A DNA stretch of 23,124 nt from a bacterium (GCA_030596585.1 JAUVJM010000011.1:1-23124); one strand, 5' to 3'; shown: positions 1 to 8,214, counted from the stretch's first letter. A program made the numbers and translations. Notes: generated by a model not told the origin, from the letters alone.

Positions 1-2974
1 ATGCTACAGGGTTACCCTGAATTCGTCCCGATAGCTCAACCTGGGAGATTCGTAAACATCCTTTTCCAAATTGACACTCACCTGCCGCCATTGCCGGGAA
101 CCAATTTCCTCTCCAGCCGCCATTGCCGGATAGGAGAATAGGCTCCCATTGCTCTGCACTAAAGGTTGTTTTTAAAAAAGGCGTTACATAACCTGCCCGG
201 CAATCATACCAGAACTTGAAATCATCGGGCTTAAATCCCCTGACCATGCTATGTCCTGTATTACGGCTTACAAACTGGCGCGCACCCATGCCGCAGGGAA
301 CAATCTTCACCTCACTATTTCCCATTTTGTACATCCCCGGAGCAAGCTCCAGGAAAATAGCCTTTGCACCACTCTCTACCGCAGAAAGAATATCTCGTGC
401 CTGCCTCCTGAATGCGTCATAATCATCGATTAAGATGATACCGTCATGTTTAATGTTACCGCGGGATATCGCCCTGGCTCCAAGCTCTCTGACAAGACAA
501 GCCGCCTTGCCGTGCCTGGAGCCAACAACAAAGACCTGTTGGTTTTGTATTTTGCCAGGTGCAGGAAACACGTCCAGCTCCAATGCTGTATCGTGTATTA
601 TTCTGCTTGAACTATCTGACAAAGCAAGGCGCACAACTACTTTTGACCGCCTTGCAACTACTGGCGCCTTTAACCGGAGAAACCCCTGGAATTCAGTGCC
701 GCATACCGGCACTCCGGCAGAACTCTTGCCAGCCGCAAGGACATTGCCTCCTTTTTCCATTTGGTAGAACAGAACGGTTTTGGCCGGGGTGTGATTAAGA
801 TCATTGCATACCCATGCTTCCAGGGAAATTTCCTCATTACTGAAAAAAGCATACTTGTCTGTGCGCAGGTTAACCATTAGGGGACTAAGCGCTTCACGAT
901 AGGCAAAGTAGGCTGGTTTAGGCTGACGGTCAACGTCCATGATTGCTTTCATCCAGCCGGACGGAAAAGCATCGATAAACAAATGTATCGCGCATGAGAC
1001 CATGCAATTATCACGTCGGAAAGCTTCAGTCATCAGGCGTGTTACCCATGCCTGATGAGCCTGACCGGCTTTAACCCAGCCGGCAAGTGTATTCTGTGTA
1101 TCAAACCACATGTAATGAAACCGTCCTGTCTGGGATTTGACAATTTCATTCGGGTTCCAGTTTTTTTCTTCGTCTCCCGTTTGCGGCAGCCATTCTCCGG
1201 GATAATACTTGCGCATGACATTAACAGGGTCAAGCCCTTCACTGCCGAATTCTCCGCATCCATAGTACCATCCAGGCTTGACTCTCTGCCAGTACCCTTT
1301 ATGAAGTTTGCCAATATCCACGCCATGACCGTTATACCAGCCGTTGTAACAATGATTGTCAGGCAGACCGGGTCCGGGGGGATCATAGTCCCCGTCCACC
1401 GCTTTAATGACCCTGTCGGGATTGTTCAAGCGGACTGCCTCATCAGCGGCTCTGAAGAAAGCCTCCAATTCATGGCGAAGCAGATGCCGATGCGGTTTGC
1501 CTCTGGCATTCCCGGAAGGCTCGTTTATGTAAGTCAGCATAATGCTGGATGGATGAGACCGCACAAGCCGCTCCATTTCCCCCGCCTGCTTGACCGCTTC
1601 ACAGAATTGACTGCGCCGTAAACAGCCGAATAACGGCAGGTCTGTCTGCAGCATTAATCCCAGTCGGTCACAGAAATCATATATCTCTGCCTGCACCGGT
1701 CGCTGGGTCAGGCGCAGGAAATTCATATTGCATATTTTTGCCAGCAGAATGTCGTCCCTCAACTGACCCCAGTCTTTTTTCATCACACACTGCTGGAGGT
1801 GTCCCATTGTATTTGCCCCGCGCAGGCGGATTTCTTCACCGTTGAGATAAAACCTGCCTTTCGGCTTGTGTGTTTCTTCCATGCGAAACGAGCGCATACC
1901 GAATTGGCGTAGTGCCGAATCCAGTTTTTTTCCTTGCTTATCCAGTACCCTTACCTGGATTTGATAAAGCCATGGTGTATCAGGAGTCCAGATTCTTGGG
2001 TTGGGCAAAGCGAATGGAATCCGGTAATAATTGATTCCGGGACCGGCATAAGCTGCAGCAGCTTTGCGATTGCGGAATAGAGTCTTTCGGAAGTTCTGTC
2101 CGAACACGGAAATTTCAAGTGAAATGTCCTGCTTGAATCTGGAGCAGTTATAAACTTCAATCCATGTCTCAGCCTGCTCTTCTTCCAAAACCGGACGTAC
2201 GAAAATATCGTGCACATAAGCAGGAGACCGCGCCTCAACAAAAACATCCTGGTAGATACCCATGCCGGGCGGGCAATGGTGCCATCCGATTTCCGGATCA
2301 TCATAGCCCGGTCCGGTGGCGGCATAGATTTTGTCGCCTTCATACTTGTCACCATCGTCACCCCACGAGCCATTGCTCATACAAATGGCATCATTTTCTA
2401 CTTTAACCAGCAGTGTGTTTGTGCCGATTTGCACAGCAGAGGTAATATCAAATTCGAATGGGGCAAAAAATCCTTCATGAGACCCAGCATAGTCATCGTT
2501 AACAAACACGTGCGCTTTGTAGTCAACTCCCTTGAAACGGACGAACACTGCTCCCTTCGCCAGCATTTTTTTTGTAACCCGGAGCTGAGTGCGATAGTAG
2601 GAAACTGCCCTGCCAAGCGGGCCGCCGTAGTGGGGAATACGAACATTCTTCCACCTGTTTCCGCTCTGCAGACGCCAGCTAAATTCTTCCAGCGGAACCC
2701 TAATGCGCGTTCCTTCCTGCTCCGGCGCAAGGTTCCGCATGTACCTGGAATATACCCGGCGCTGACGTTTCAGCTCCTGCTGAAGCTTTTTCGCTGAATC
2801 AAGTTTTGCCTGCGGCTTGAAAAGCAAAGCACCGCTTGCTTTTCTCACAGGAAGAATTGTCTCCGGCAATCGCGGAGGCAGTGGTTCTACAAGACCTTGT
2901 CTTTGCAGAGATTGCCCCTGCGCAGCAATTTCGGCAAAAACATCTTTCTTTTTAGCGCTGGCACTACTGTTCAT
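1..2974 (-). CDS. Glycoside hydrolase family 2 enzyme (beta-galactosidase/beta-glucuronidase type), 3' end outside window
   Basis: One uninterrupted frame runs from ATG at 2974 to the left edge (about 991 codons seen, no stop reached). The start follows AGGAGC and an in-frame TGA lies just upstream at 2996-2998. Visible domains in order are an N-terminal sugar-binding jelly roll (about residues 90-270, with 'VFVNDDYAGSHEGFF'), an Ig-like domain, and a TIM barrel beginning near residue 375 ('LRGANTMGHL'). The expected acid/base is Glu485 in 'LTYINEPSG' and the expected nucleophile is Glu575 in 'YGCGEFGSEGL'. After the barrel come another Ig-like part and, from about residue 800, a Rossmann-like stretch ending 'GKGCLRICQVELSGR', which resembles a GATase-like domain. 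The substrate cannot be told. The N-terminus (MNSSASAKKKD) has no signal peptide, so the enzyme is probably cytoplasmic. It starts 41 bp after fic with no room for its own promoter. Confidence 0.88.
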   Translation of the reverse strand, partial: MNSSASAKKKDVFAEIAAQGQSLQRQGLVEPLPPRLPETILPVRKASGALLFKPQAKLDSAKKLQQELKRQRRVYSRYMRNLAPEQEGTRIRVPLEEFSWRLQSGNRWKNVRIPHYGGPLGRAVSYYRTQLRVTKKMLAKGAVFVRFKGVDYKAHVFVNDDYAGSHEGFFAPFEFDITSAVQIGTNTLLVKVENDAICMSNGSWGDDGDKYEGDKIYAATGPGYDDPEIGWHHCPPGMGIYQDVFVEARSPAYVHDIFVRPVLEEEQAETWIEVYNCSRFKQDISLEISVFGQNFRKTLFRNRKAAAAYAGPGINYYRIPFALPNPRIWTPDTPWLYQIQVRVLDKQGKKLDSALRQFGMRSFRMEETHKPKGRFYLNGEEIRLRGANTMGHLQQCVMKKDWGQLRDDILLAKICNMNFLRLTQRPVQAEIYDFCDRLGLMLQTDLPLFGCLRRSQFCEAVKQAGEMERLVRSHPSSIMLTYINEPSGNARGKPHRHLLRHELEAFFRAADEAVRLNNPDRVIKAVDGDYDPPGPGLPDNHCYNGWYNGHGVDIGKLHKGYWQRVKPGWYYGCGEFGSEGLDPVNVMRKYYPGEWLPQTGDEEKNWNPNEIVKSQTGRFHYMWFDTQNTLAGWVKAGQAHQAWVTRLMTEAFRRDNCMVSCAIHLFIDAFPSGWMKAIMDVDRQPKPAYFAYREALSPLMVNLRTDKYAFFSNEEISLEAWVCNDLNHTPAKTVLFYQMEKGGNVLAAGKSSAGVPVCGTEFQGFLRLKAPVVARRSKVVVRLALSDSSSRIIHDTALELDVFPAPGKIQNQQVFVVGSRHGKAACLVRELGARAISRGNIKHDGIILIDDYDAFRRQARDILSAVESGAKAIFLELAPGMYKMGNSEVKIVPCGMGARQFVSRNTGHSMVRGFKPDDFKFWYDCRAGYVTPFLKTTFSAEQWEPILLSGNGGWRGNWFPAMAAGECQFGKGCLRISQVELSGRIQGNPVA

Positions 2975-3015
2975 ATCATAGCTCCTGGTATACCTTCATC
3001 AGCAGTCTTAAAATT

Positions 3016-3792
3016 TCATTTAGTAAACAATGAAAGGATAAAATTGGCAAAAGGAATAATATCAGAATTAATCTGGCCTTCTTGCAAAGTTTGAAAATAT
3101 CTGTCCCGTTCGTCTTTAGTGATAGTACACCAGCTGCAGCCAGACGCTCCCAGTAGATAATTCATTAAAAGCCTGCCGCATCTTCCGTTTCCGTCAGGAT
3201 AAGGATGGATTGTTACAAAAAAATAGTGAGCCAGAATAGATTTGATAATCGGTTCCTTTATACGGTTAATCCAATAAAGAAAACTCTCCATTAAATCATC
3301 CACTTTTTCAAATGGAGGAGGGACGTAGCGGCTGTTACGAATATAGACCTTGACGTTCCGAAAGCCAATTAAATCAAACCGGTCAATTATTCCTGCATCA
3401 ACCGAGGGCTTAAATAAACGAAAATAAACCTCTGCTACTAAATCGTGAGAAATTTCCGGTTTATCATAATCTTCTTTTATCTTAGTGATTATATATTCGA
3501 ATGCCCGGGCGTGTCCGATAATAGCCATTTTGTTTCTTAATTTTTCAGATGAGAGATCGCCTGCGGGACCGGCACCTAAAAGCACTGCTTCTACTTCCTG
3601 CGGCGTTATAGTGTAACCTTCTATAGTCGTAGAATGATAGATGTCATACTGTTTGTGTAAAACAGCGTTTTTCAGAATATTCTCTAAAGAATATTTCTTA
3701 ATACTTGAAAGCATGGAGGTTAAGCGATGGCTAATTGCTTTGTCAAAATTCTTTATTTCCTGCTCAAGTCTAAAGACCCATGGGGATTTCAT
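3016..3792 (-). CDS. Fic-domain protein AMP-transferase, class II (N-terminal inhibitory motif)
   Basis: This 258-residue Fic protein has the catalytic motif HPYPDGNGRCGR at residues 196-207 (catalytic His196). That matches the HPFx[D/E]GNGRxxR consensus of enzymes that transfer AMP from ATP to target hydroxyls. An upstream STTIEG at residues 54-59 matches the (S/T)xxxE(G/N) inhibitory helix, with Glu58 expected to block productive ATP binding, so the protein should be self-inhibited (class II). The start at 3792 is preceded by AGAGGA. It lies 11 bp after the AbiEi-like gene and its ribosome-binding site is in that gap, so the two are surely one transcription unit. Base composition is AT-rich compared with the flanking glycosidase genes, which suggests later acquisition. 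It could be a toxin, a stress regulator, or a regulator of the neighbouring enzymes; the sequence does not decide. Confidence 0.9.
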   Translation of the reverse strand: MKSPWVFRLEQEIKNFDKAISHRLTSMLSSIKKYSLENILKNAVLHKQYDIYHSTTIEGYTITPQEVEAVLLGAGPAGDLSSEKLRNKMAIIGHARAFEYIITKIKEDYDKPEISHDLVAEVYFRLFKPSVDAGIIDRFDLIGFRNVKVYIRNSRYVPPPFEKVDDLMESFLYWINRIKEPIIKSILAHYFFVTIHPYPDGNGRCGRLLMNYLLGASGCSWCTITKDERDRYFQTLQEGQINSDIIPFANFILSLFTK

Positions 3793-3803
3793 TCTTTTTC
3801 CTC

Positions 3804-4487
3804 TTACAGCCTGTAAATTGTATATTCTTTTAAAATAGTTTTCAATATTTTAGAAAGATCTTTTCTGTTATGTAGTTCAGCACTTTTTATCAGTTTTTTT
3901 ACTACAACCGGTTTCGGACGGGCTGAATATAGAATTTCTAACATTCTCTTATCAAACTTTGCGCCTTTAAGAAATGCCGAAAAATCCGCGTCTTCCCCAC
4001 CTCTGATACTCAAAAGAACTTTTTCCGGAACATCTATAAATAATTTTACCGTTCCGATTGTAATATCCTGTCGTGTTTTTTTATGAAAATCAGGGTCGGG
4101 CCGTATTTGAATTTTTAAACCGGAGGAAAGAGGCAGAGAATATTTGACGTTTCTTGAGGTGTGGACATATAATACCAAAGGAATACTCTCATCTCCTAAA
4201 TATAAACTAAGAGCTGACTTTTTTTCAATGGAATATGGTTCATATTTCTTCAGCAGGCTTTCAATGATTTTCCAGTAGGACATATATACCAGATCCTGCG
4301 GGTTTGCGCCTTTGTCTTTTAGAAGATATAACCCCCTTTTTACCCGAAACGCCAAATCTTCCCGCAATAGGATCTTCCGCACGTATTCACCAGGGAAGTC
4401 TTGCCCTTCGACTATGAAAGACCTGTTTTTTATCTTAGTCTTCCAAAACCTGCAGGCTTCCTTTTGTGGTTTTGATATTTTTTTCAT
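3804..4487 (-). CDS. AbiEi-antitoxin-like protein (winged-helix N-terminus) paired with Fic
   Basis: This is a basic protein of 227 residues from ATG 4487; TTG at 4493, two codons earlier, is an alternative start. The first 60 or so residues look like a winged helix ending in a wing 'FRVKRGLYLLKDKG'. The middle part 'DLVYMSYWKIIESLLKKY', followed by beta-rich 'IPLVLYVHTSRNVKYSLP', resembles the layout of AbiEi-type (type IV) antitoxin/regulator proteins. The C-terminus is a lysine-rich helical region. The family call is by eye and only moderately sure. It is the first gene of a tight pair with fic and has a good promoter directly upstream (4554-4582) containing an inverted repeat, as expected for a self-regulating DNA-binding partner. 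It is AT-rich relative to the glycosidase genes on both sides. Confidence 0.6.
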   Translation of the reverse strand: MKKISKPQKEACRFWKTKIKNRSFIVEGQDFPGEYVRKILLREDLAFRVKRGLYLLKDKGANPQDLVYMSYWKIIESLLKKYEPYSIEKKSALSLYLGDESIPLVLYVHTSRNVKYSLPLSSGLKIQIRPDPDFHKKTRQDITIGTVKLFIDVPEKVLLSIRGGEDADFSAFLKGAKFDKRMLEILYSARPKPVVVKKLIKSAELHNRKDLSKILKTILKEYTIYRL

Positions 4488-4545
4488 AAACAACCCGCAG
4501 ATTAAAAGGATAAAATAATAGTAAATATTTTAGATGAACTATAGA

Positions 4546-4582
4546 CATTTTTAATGTTACTATGAAAAATGGCAGTTGTCAA
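4546..4582 (-). promoter_or_regulatory. Sigma70-type promoter of the AbiEi-like/fic pair with overlapping inverted repeat
   Basis: On the minus strand, TTGACA (4577-4582) is followed by a 17-base spacer and TAACAT (4554-4559). A second TTGACA lies 11 bases upstream, giving a direct repeat. The 7-bp inverted repeat CATTTTT/AAAAATG (4565-4571 and 4546-4552) brackets the -10 box and is a candidate operator. No terminator is visible after the upstream GH141-like gene, so readthrough is also possible. Confidence 0.65.
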
Positions 4583-4603
4583 TAAAATGTCAAGATTCTG
4601 TTT

Positions 4604-6616
4604 TTAACCTTTTTTCCTCACCCCAATCATGTTGAGATCGATTGGTCTAAAACCCAGTCTAAAAGCAGGGGAATCAGGGCTCAAGGTGAAATCACCTTTA
4701 TCAGGATTCTTGAACAGGGGGTCAGCTACCAGAGAATTAAAATCCTGTCCCCGTTTTTGCCATTCGTCAAAAGACCATTTCATGAACTTGAGTTTTTTCC
4801 CATCAGCGCGCCAGTAAAGGTTCTTGTCGAACAGATATCCTGGCTTGAGCCACTTACCCTCAAGAAACTTACCGCCTTTTATGTAGAAGATGTTGTGTTT
4901 AAAAGTAAAAGACAGATGTGCTTCTTCTACAGATCGTCTGAAATGCCATTTCTTAGAAGGACCAATGATATTGTTTCGAACGGTATTGTTTTTTCCATAA
5001 TGCTGGAAGAAGCCTCCCGTCTGGCAGTTGTAAACGATATTCTGCTCAGCTGCTATGTTGGCAGTTCCCTCATCAAAGTAGATGCCCCAGGCACCGTACC
5101 TGTGACATTTTATATCATGAATGAGATTACACCTAATGACAGTCCCTGTTGATAAGCCAAGGGTATATATGCCGGCCATGTCGCTGAGCCAGCCGTGACC
5201 GATATCATGAATATGGTTGTATTCAATCAAGTTGCCGGTTGCTATACTTGGAGCGTATCCCCATACCCATCCTACGGAGATGCCCGTATAGTATAAATCG
5301 TGGATGTGGTTATTACTTACGGTATTTCCGCCGCTGTGGCGTATCAATATTCCTACCGCACAGTGGGACATCCTGCCGCAATGGTGGATATAATTGTTGG
5401 AGATTGTGTTGTTCATTGTAAATTCCGAAGGTTTGCTTACGTGAGGTGACGTTTCCAGGGGAGCACCATTGAGCTTTATGCCTCCTGCACCCATGTCATG
5501 AATGTGGTTGTCAATAATACTGTTGCCGCAGCAGCCGTTTGAAAGTTCAATAGCGTATGTGCCTGCATTGGCAATTTCACAACCCCGGACGGAACAATTC
5601 CGTGAACCTTCAAATTGTATTGCTCCCGGCACTTCATGTGCTGCCTGCTCGGAAAATGCGATCTTCTCAAATGATACCGCTGCATGTGCAAAGCAAAGAT
5701 TCTCAAAATGAACATGTTCGATGTATTCAGCCTCGGCAGGTTTACCTTCCATTCCGACGAGTTTTTCGAGTTTTGGAATGATAATCCGAACATTTTCCAA
5801 CTCTTCACCTTTGAGCGGCATGTAATAGAGCTTCCCTGATTTTTTATCCGGATACCACTCGCCAGGTTCAATACCCTCAAAGACATTCTCAATATAGTAG
5901 GGAGATCCTGGTAGCAGCCGGCGTCTTGCCGCATTCTGAAAGATGACAACTTTATTCTTTTTATCAACGGCTTTGATTTTGAAGTGTGAATCGGTCCAGT
6001 AGTGGAGTACCACGACCTCCGCGTCAGTAAGGTTTTTCCACGTGGATTCGATTTCACCTTTGCTAAACTGCAAAAAGTTTAGTGGATTGTCAGTGGGAGC
6101 ATTCCCTGCCCTTTTAGAACCGGTTATGTAATAGAATCCTTTTTTAGGTAACCTTGAACGTCTGCGTCTCTCGCCGTTCACAAAAAGCTCGCGAATATTT
6201 TCTCTATTTTTGAGTACGCCCGGCAAATCAGCTGTCCACAACTCCTTGCCATCAACCTTTGTCCCTGTCCATCCCCTGATTTGCCGTCCACCGCTAATTA
6301 GTGATTTCTCTCCGGGATAAGCACTATAGGTGATTGGAGATTTTGCGGTGCCTGAGTCTTCGAGTGTAAAAGTAATTGGTTTTGTGAGGCGGTACTCGCC
6401 GCCTCGAATCAATACACGAATAGGTGTTTTTGGTTTTTCTGATGTTCCTGATACCTGTGCCTTTCGCAGTTTCCGGACAGCGTCGCGCGCACCCGCGATT
6501 GTCCGAAAGGGACCATCGGTCTTCATTGGATTAGGTTCAAGGAATCTCCCTGACCATGAATCCCTGCCATTTGGAGCTGCGTACAACACCATATCCTCTT
6601 CTTTACCCTTTGTCAT
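4604..6616 (-). CDS. GH141-like right-handed parallel beta-helix carbohydrate-active enzyme
   Basis: The protein has 670 residues when read from ATG 6616, which overlaps the upstream stop as ATGA and follows GGGAGAAG; an ATG 27 bases upstream is a less likely start. The N-terminal part 'VLYAAPNGRDSWSG', 'FRTIAGARDAVRKLR' and 'LISGGRQIRGW' matches the opening of GH141/Pectate_lyase_3-type beta-helix enzymes. From about residue 330 there are repeated short coils ('NNTISNNYIHHCG', 'GNTVSNNHIHDLYYTG', 'GNLIEYNHIHDIGHGW') forming the helix. Conserved acidic sites are Asp479 in 'SDMAGIYTLG' and Asp515 in 'WGIYFDEGT', the positions expected for catalysis. Characterised GH141 members act on fucose linkages in rhamnogalacturonan II or on xylan; which applies here is unknown. 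There is no signal peptide. Translational coupling to the DUF4838 gene suggests a shared substrate. Confidence 0.82.
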   Translation of the reverse strand: MTKGKEEDMVLYAAPNGRDSWSGRFLEPNPMKTDGPFRTIAGARDAVRKLRKAQVSGTSEKPKTPIRVLIRGGEYRLTKPITFTLEDSGTAKSPITYSAYPGEKSLISGGRQIRGWTGTKVDGKELWTADLPGVLKNRENIRELFVNGERRRRSRLPKKGFYYITGSKRAGNAPTDNPLNFLQFSKGEIESTWKNLTDAEVVVLHYWTDSHFKIKAVDKKNKVVIFQNAARRRLLPGSPYYIENVFEGIEPGEWYPDKKSGKLYYMPLKGEELENVRIIIPKLEKLVGMEGKPAEAEYIEHVHFENLCFAHAAVSFEKIAFSEQAAHEVPGAIQFEGSRNCSVRGCEIANAGTYAIELSNGCCGNSIIDNHIHDMGAGGIKLNGAPLETSPHVSKPSEFTMNNTISNNYIHHCGRMSHCAVGILIRHSGGNTVSNNHIHDLYYTGISVGWVWGYAPSIATGNLIEYNHIHDIGHGWLSDMAGIYTLGLSTGTVIRCNLIHDIKCHRYGAWGIYFDEGTANIAAEQNIVYNCQTGGFFQHYGKNNTVRNNIIGPSKKWHFRRSVEEAHLSFTFKHNIFYIKGGKFLEGKWLKPGYLFDKNLYWRADGKKLKFMKWSFDEWQKRGQDFNSLVADPLFKNPDKGDFTLSPDSPAFRLGFRPIDLNMIGVRKKG

Positions 6617-7965
6617 TTTTCTTCTCCCATTGCTTTTTCCCACTGCGCTTCAGCATAGTCCCGAACATCGTCAAACATGACCCGGGAGAAAACTGTAGCA
6701 GTATCCCTGTACTGCGAAACGTTGTAATACTCTCCCATTATTTTTTTGCCTTTGAATACTTTAAGCCAGCACTTCATATCATCCCAATAATGCTTGTTGA
6801 ACTCACGACACTGCGGGTCAGCTTGTCTGTGAACATAGCACCGGTTGATAGGCCAGACCTCCATCTGGTTCATTTCCATATCAAACCCTCTGGGAAAGGG
6901 ACGCGTAGGAGGCGGGTAGATACCGGACCCTTCATAAATGATAAAGAAAAGAATTATCCTATGATCGATTTTCCCTTTCTCATATTCAGCATCCAGTCTT
7001 TTGCGCAGTTCATGCACAAGGCACAGATAACGGTCAGCGTCATTTCCATTTCTCGTGCAATCCTTGCATTCACACCACGAATGCCAGACATCCGGCGGCC
7101 AGAAACGATATGCATCAATATTCTTAGCTTCGCTGACAATTATGCTGACAGCATTGTCCAGCAGGAAATTCATAGCGTCGGGATTTGAGATACAAACATG
7201 GCCCCGAGCCCGTTCACGTTTCCCATTGCGAAAGGCAAACCACTCTGGGCGGGTATCATATAGTTTTTTTTCTCCTTTGATTTTACGATCCGGGTCGAAT
7301 ATTTTTTCAAAGACATGTCCGCCTCCAACAAGCAAAAGTCCGAGTTTTTTCGCAAACTCCGGCCGCTCTAAACCCGGTCCGCCAAAATTCATCCGGTTGC
7401 GCGCCATCCAGGCAAGCGGCTTCTCCGGAGTATTGCATGTGTTTTCTCCATAGTATCCCCGAAGCTCAAAGCACGGCGATTCATGGATATGCATTCCTTT
7501 TTTCCACAGAATGACTCGCTCTGGCCAAACTGCCTGCGGCTGCTCCGGACTTGTCCATCGCATCCCAAGCTCTTCCAGATAACGATAGACACCGTTCAGG
7601 ATACCCTTGCGTGTTCCGGCGGTAATCGTGATTGTCCTTATTTTGCCTTCCTTGCCGGCCCGGATTGAATAGCCCTCATCATTCTTGACCTTCACGTTTT
7701 TCTGCCTTTGCAGGATAATGCGTAATTCCGGAACACGAGTCTCCTCACTCGGTTCAATAAAGCTAATGGAAGGCGTTTTCTGTGTGGAATGCCTGAAAAG
7801 CTCTTTCAGCATGGTTTTCAATTCAAGCGCACCGTAACACTGCGTGACCGCATCGGCATCGGTGTCCGGCACAAACCATTTTACGGATTTCTCAGAACAC
7901 GCAGCCAATTCAACAGTATCAAAACGACCTTTTGATACTACGATTTCTACACCTTTCCCGCGCAT
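6613..7965 (-). CDS. DUF4838 / alpha-glucuronidase-like carbohydrate-active protein, short form
   Basis: The start at ATG 7965 is chosen because GGAGGA lies six bases upstream; ATG 7971 and TTG 8004 are in frame but badly placed. The 450 residues begin with an alpha/beta domain like the N-terminal domain of GH20/GH67 enzymes, ending in 'GILNGVYRYLEELGMRW' (about 121-137), the hallmark of this group. A barrel-like part follows, with 'CECKDCTRNGNDADRYL' (298-314) and 'WPINRCYVHRQADPQC' (371-386), both typical of DUF4838. The reading stops at 'AQWEKAMGEEK', where DUF4838 proteins normally continue, so the C-terminus may have been lost. No signal peptide is visible. It is the first gene of the glycan operon and overlaps the next gene by 4 bp. 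Confidence 0.75.
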   Translation of the reverse strand: MRGKGVEIVVSKGRFDTVELAACSEKSVKWFVPDTDADAVTQCYGALELKTMLKELFRHSTQKTPSISFIEPSEETRVPELRIILQRQKNVKVKNDEGYSIRAGKEGKIRTITITAGTRKGILNGVYRYLEELGMRWTSPEQPQAVWPERVILWKKGMHIHESPCFELRGYYGENTCNTPEKPLAWMARNRMNFGGPGLERPEFAKKLGLLLVGGGHVFEKIFDPDRKIKGEKKLYDTRPEWFAFRNGKRERARGHVCISNPDAMNFLLDNAVSIIVSEAKNIDAYRFWPPDVWHSWCECKDCTRNGNDADRYLCLVHELRKRLDAEYEKGKIDHRIILFFIIYEGSGIYPPPTRPFPRGFDMEMNQMEVWPINRCYVHRQADPQCREFNKHYWDDMKCWLKVFKGKKIMGEYYNVSQYRDTATVFSRVMFDDVRDYAEAQWEKAMGEEK

Positions 7966-8042
7966 GTCCATCCTCCATAAAGTTATGGCTTTATACGCAG
8001 CCAAAAATTCTTTTCTTCGAACAATCTTACATCATGCATAAA

Positions 8043-8071
8043 CGTATAGAGCAAAATATATATTCTGTCAA
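8043..8071 (-). promoter_or_regulatory. Sigma70-type promoter of the glycan operon
   Basis: On the minus strand, TTGACA (8066-8071), a 17-base spacer and TATACG (8043-8048) lie about 80 bases upstream of the DUF4838 start. The -35 box is a perfect match and the -10 box matches four of six positions. No convincing operator palindrome was seen around it. Confidence 0.65.
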
Positions 8072-8095
8072 CCCTAATATCGCGTTTTCTGGTTT

Positions 8096-8188
8096 GTCAT
8101 TCCCGCGCAGGAGGGAATCTAAAATTCCAGCAGAAATGTCTGGATTCCCGTTCCCCGCCTTCGCGGGGACAAGCTTCACGGGAATGAC
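8096..8188. repeat. Dispersed palindromic repeat, GTCATTCCCG family, copy 1
   Basis: A 93-bp element is bounded by perfect 10-bp inverted repeats GTCATTCCCG (8096-8105) and CGGGAATGAC (8179-8188). Inside are CCCCGCCTTCGCGGGG and 'GGATTCCCG' segments that can fold. A relative sits at 11022-11122. It lies in the 315-bp gap between lysS and the glycan operon, which otherwise holds only the promoter at 8043-8071 and a hairpin at 8215-8229. Confidence 0.75.
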
Positions 8189-8214
8189 GATTGGAAATTA
8201 CCAGCAATAGAGTT

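Noticed and set aside
1055..1621. A 188-codon plus-strand frame
   Set aside because: It is antisense to the GH2 active-site region, with no ribosome-binding site and no motif.
1042..2730. Several short minus-strand frames that at first suggest a broken gene
   Set aside because: They are out-of-frame shadows. The correct frame is a single continuous GH2 reading from 2974 to the left edge, with both catalytic Glu motifs.
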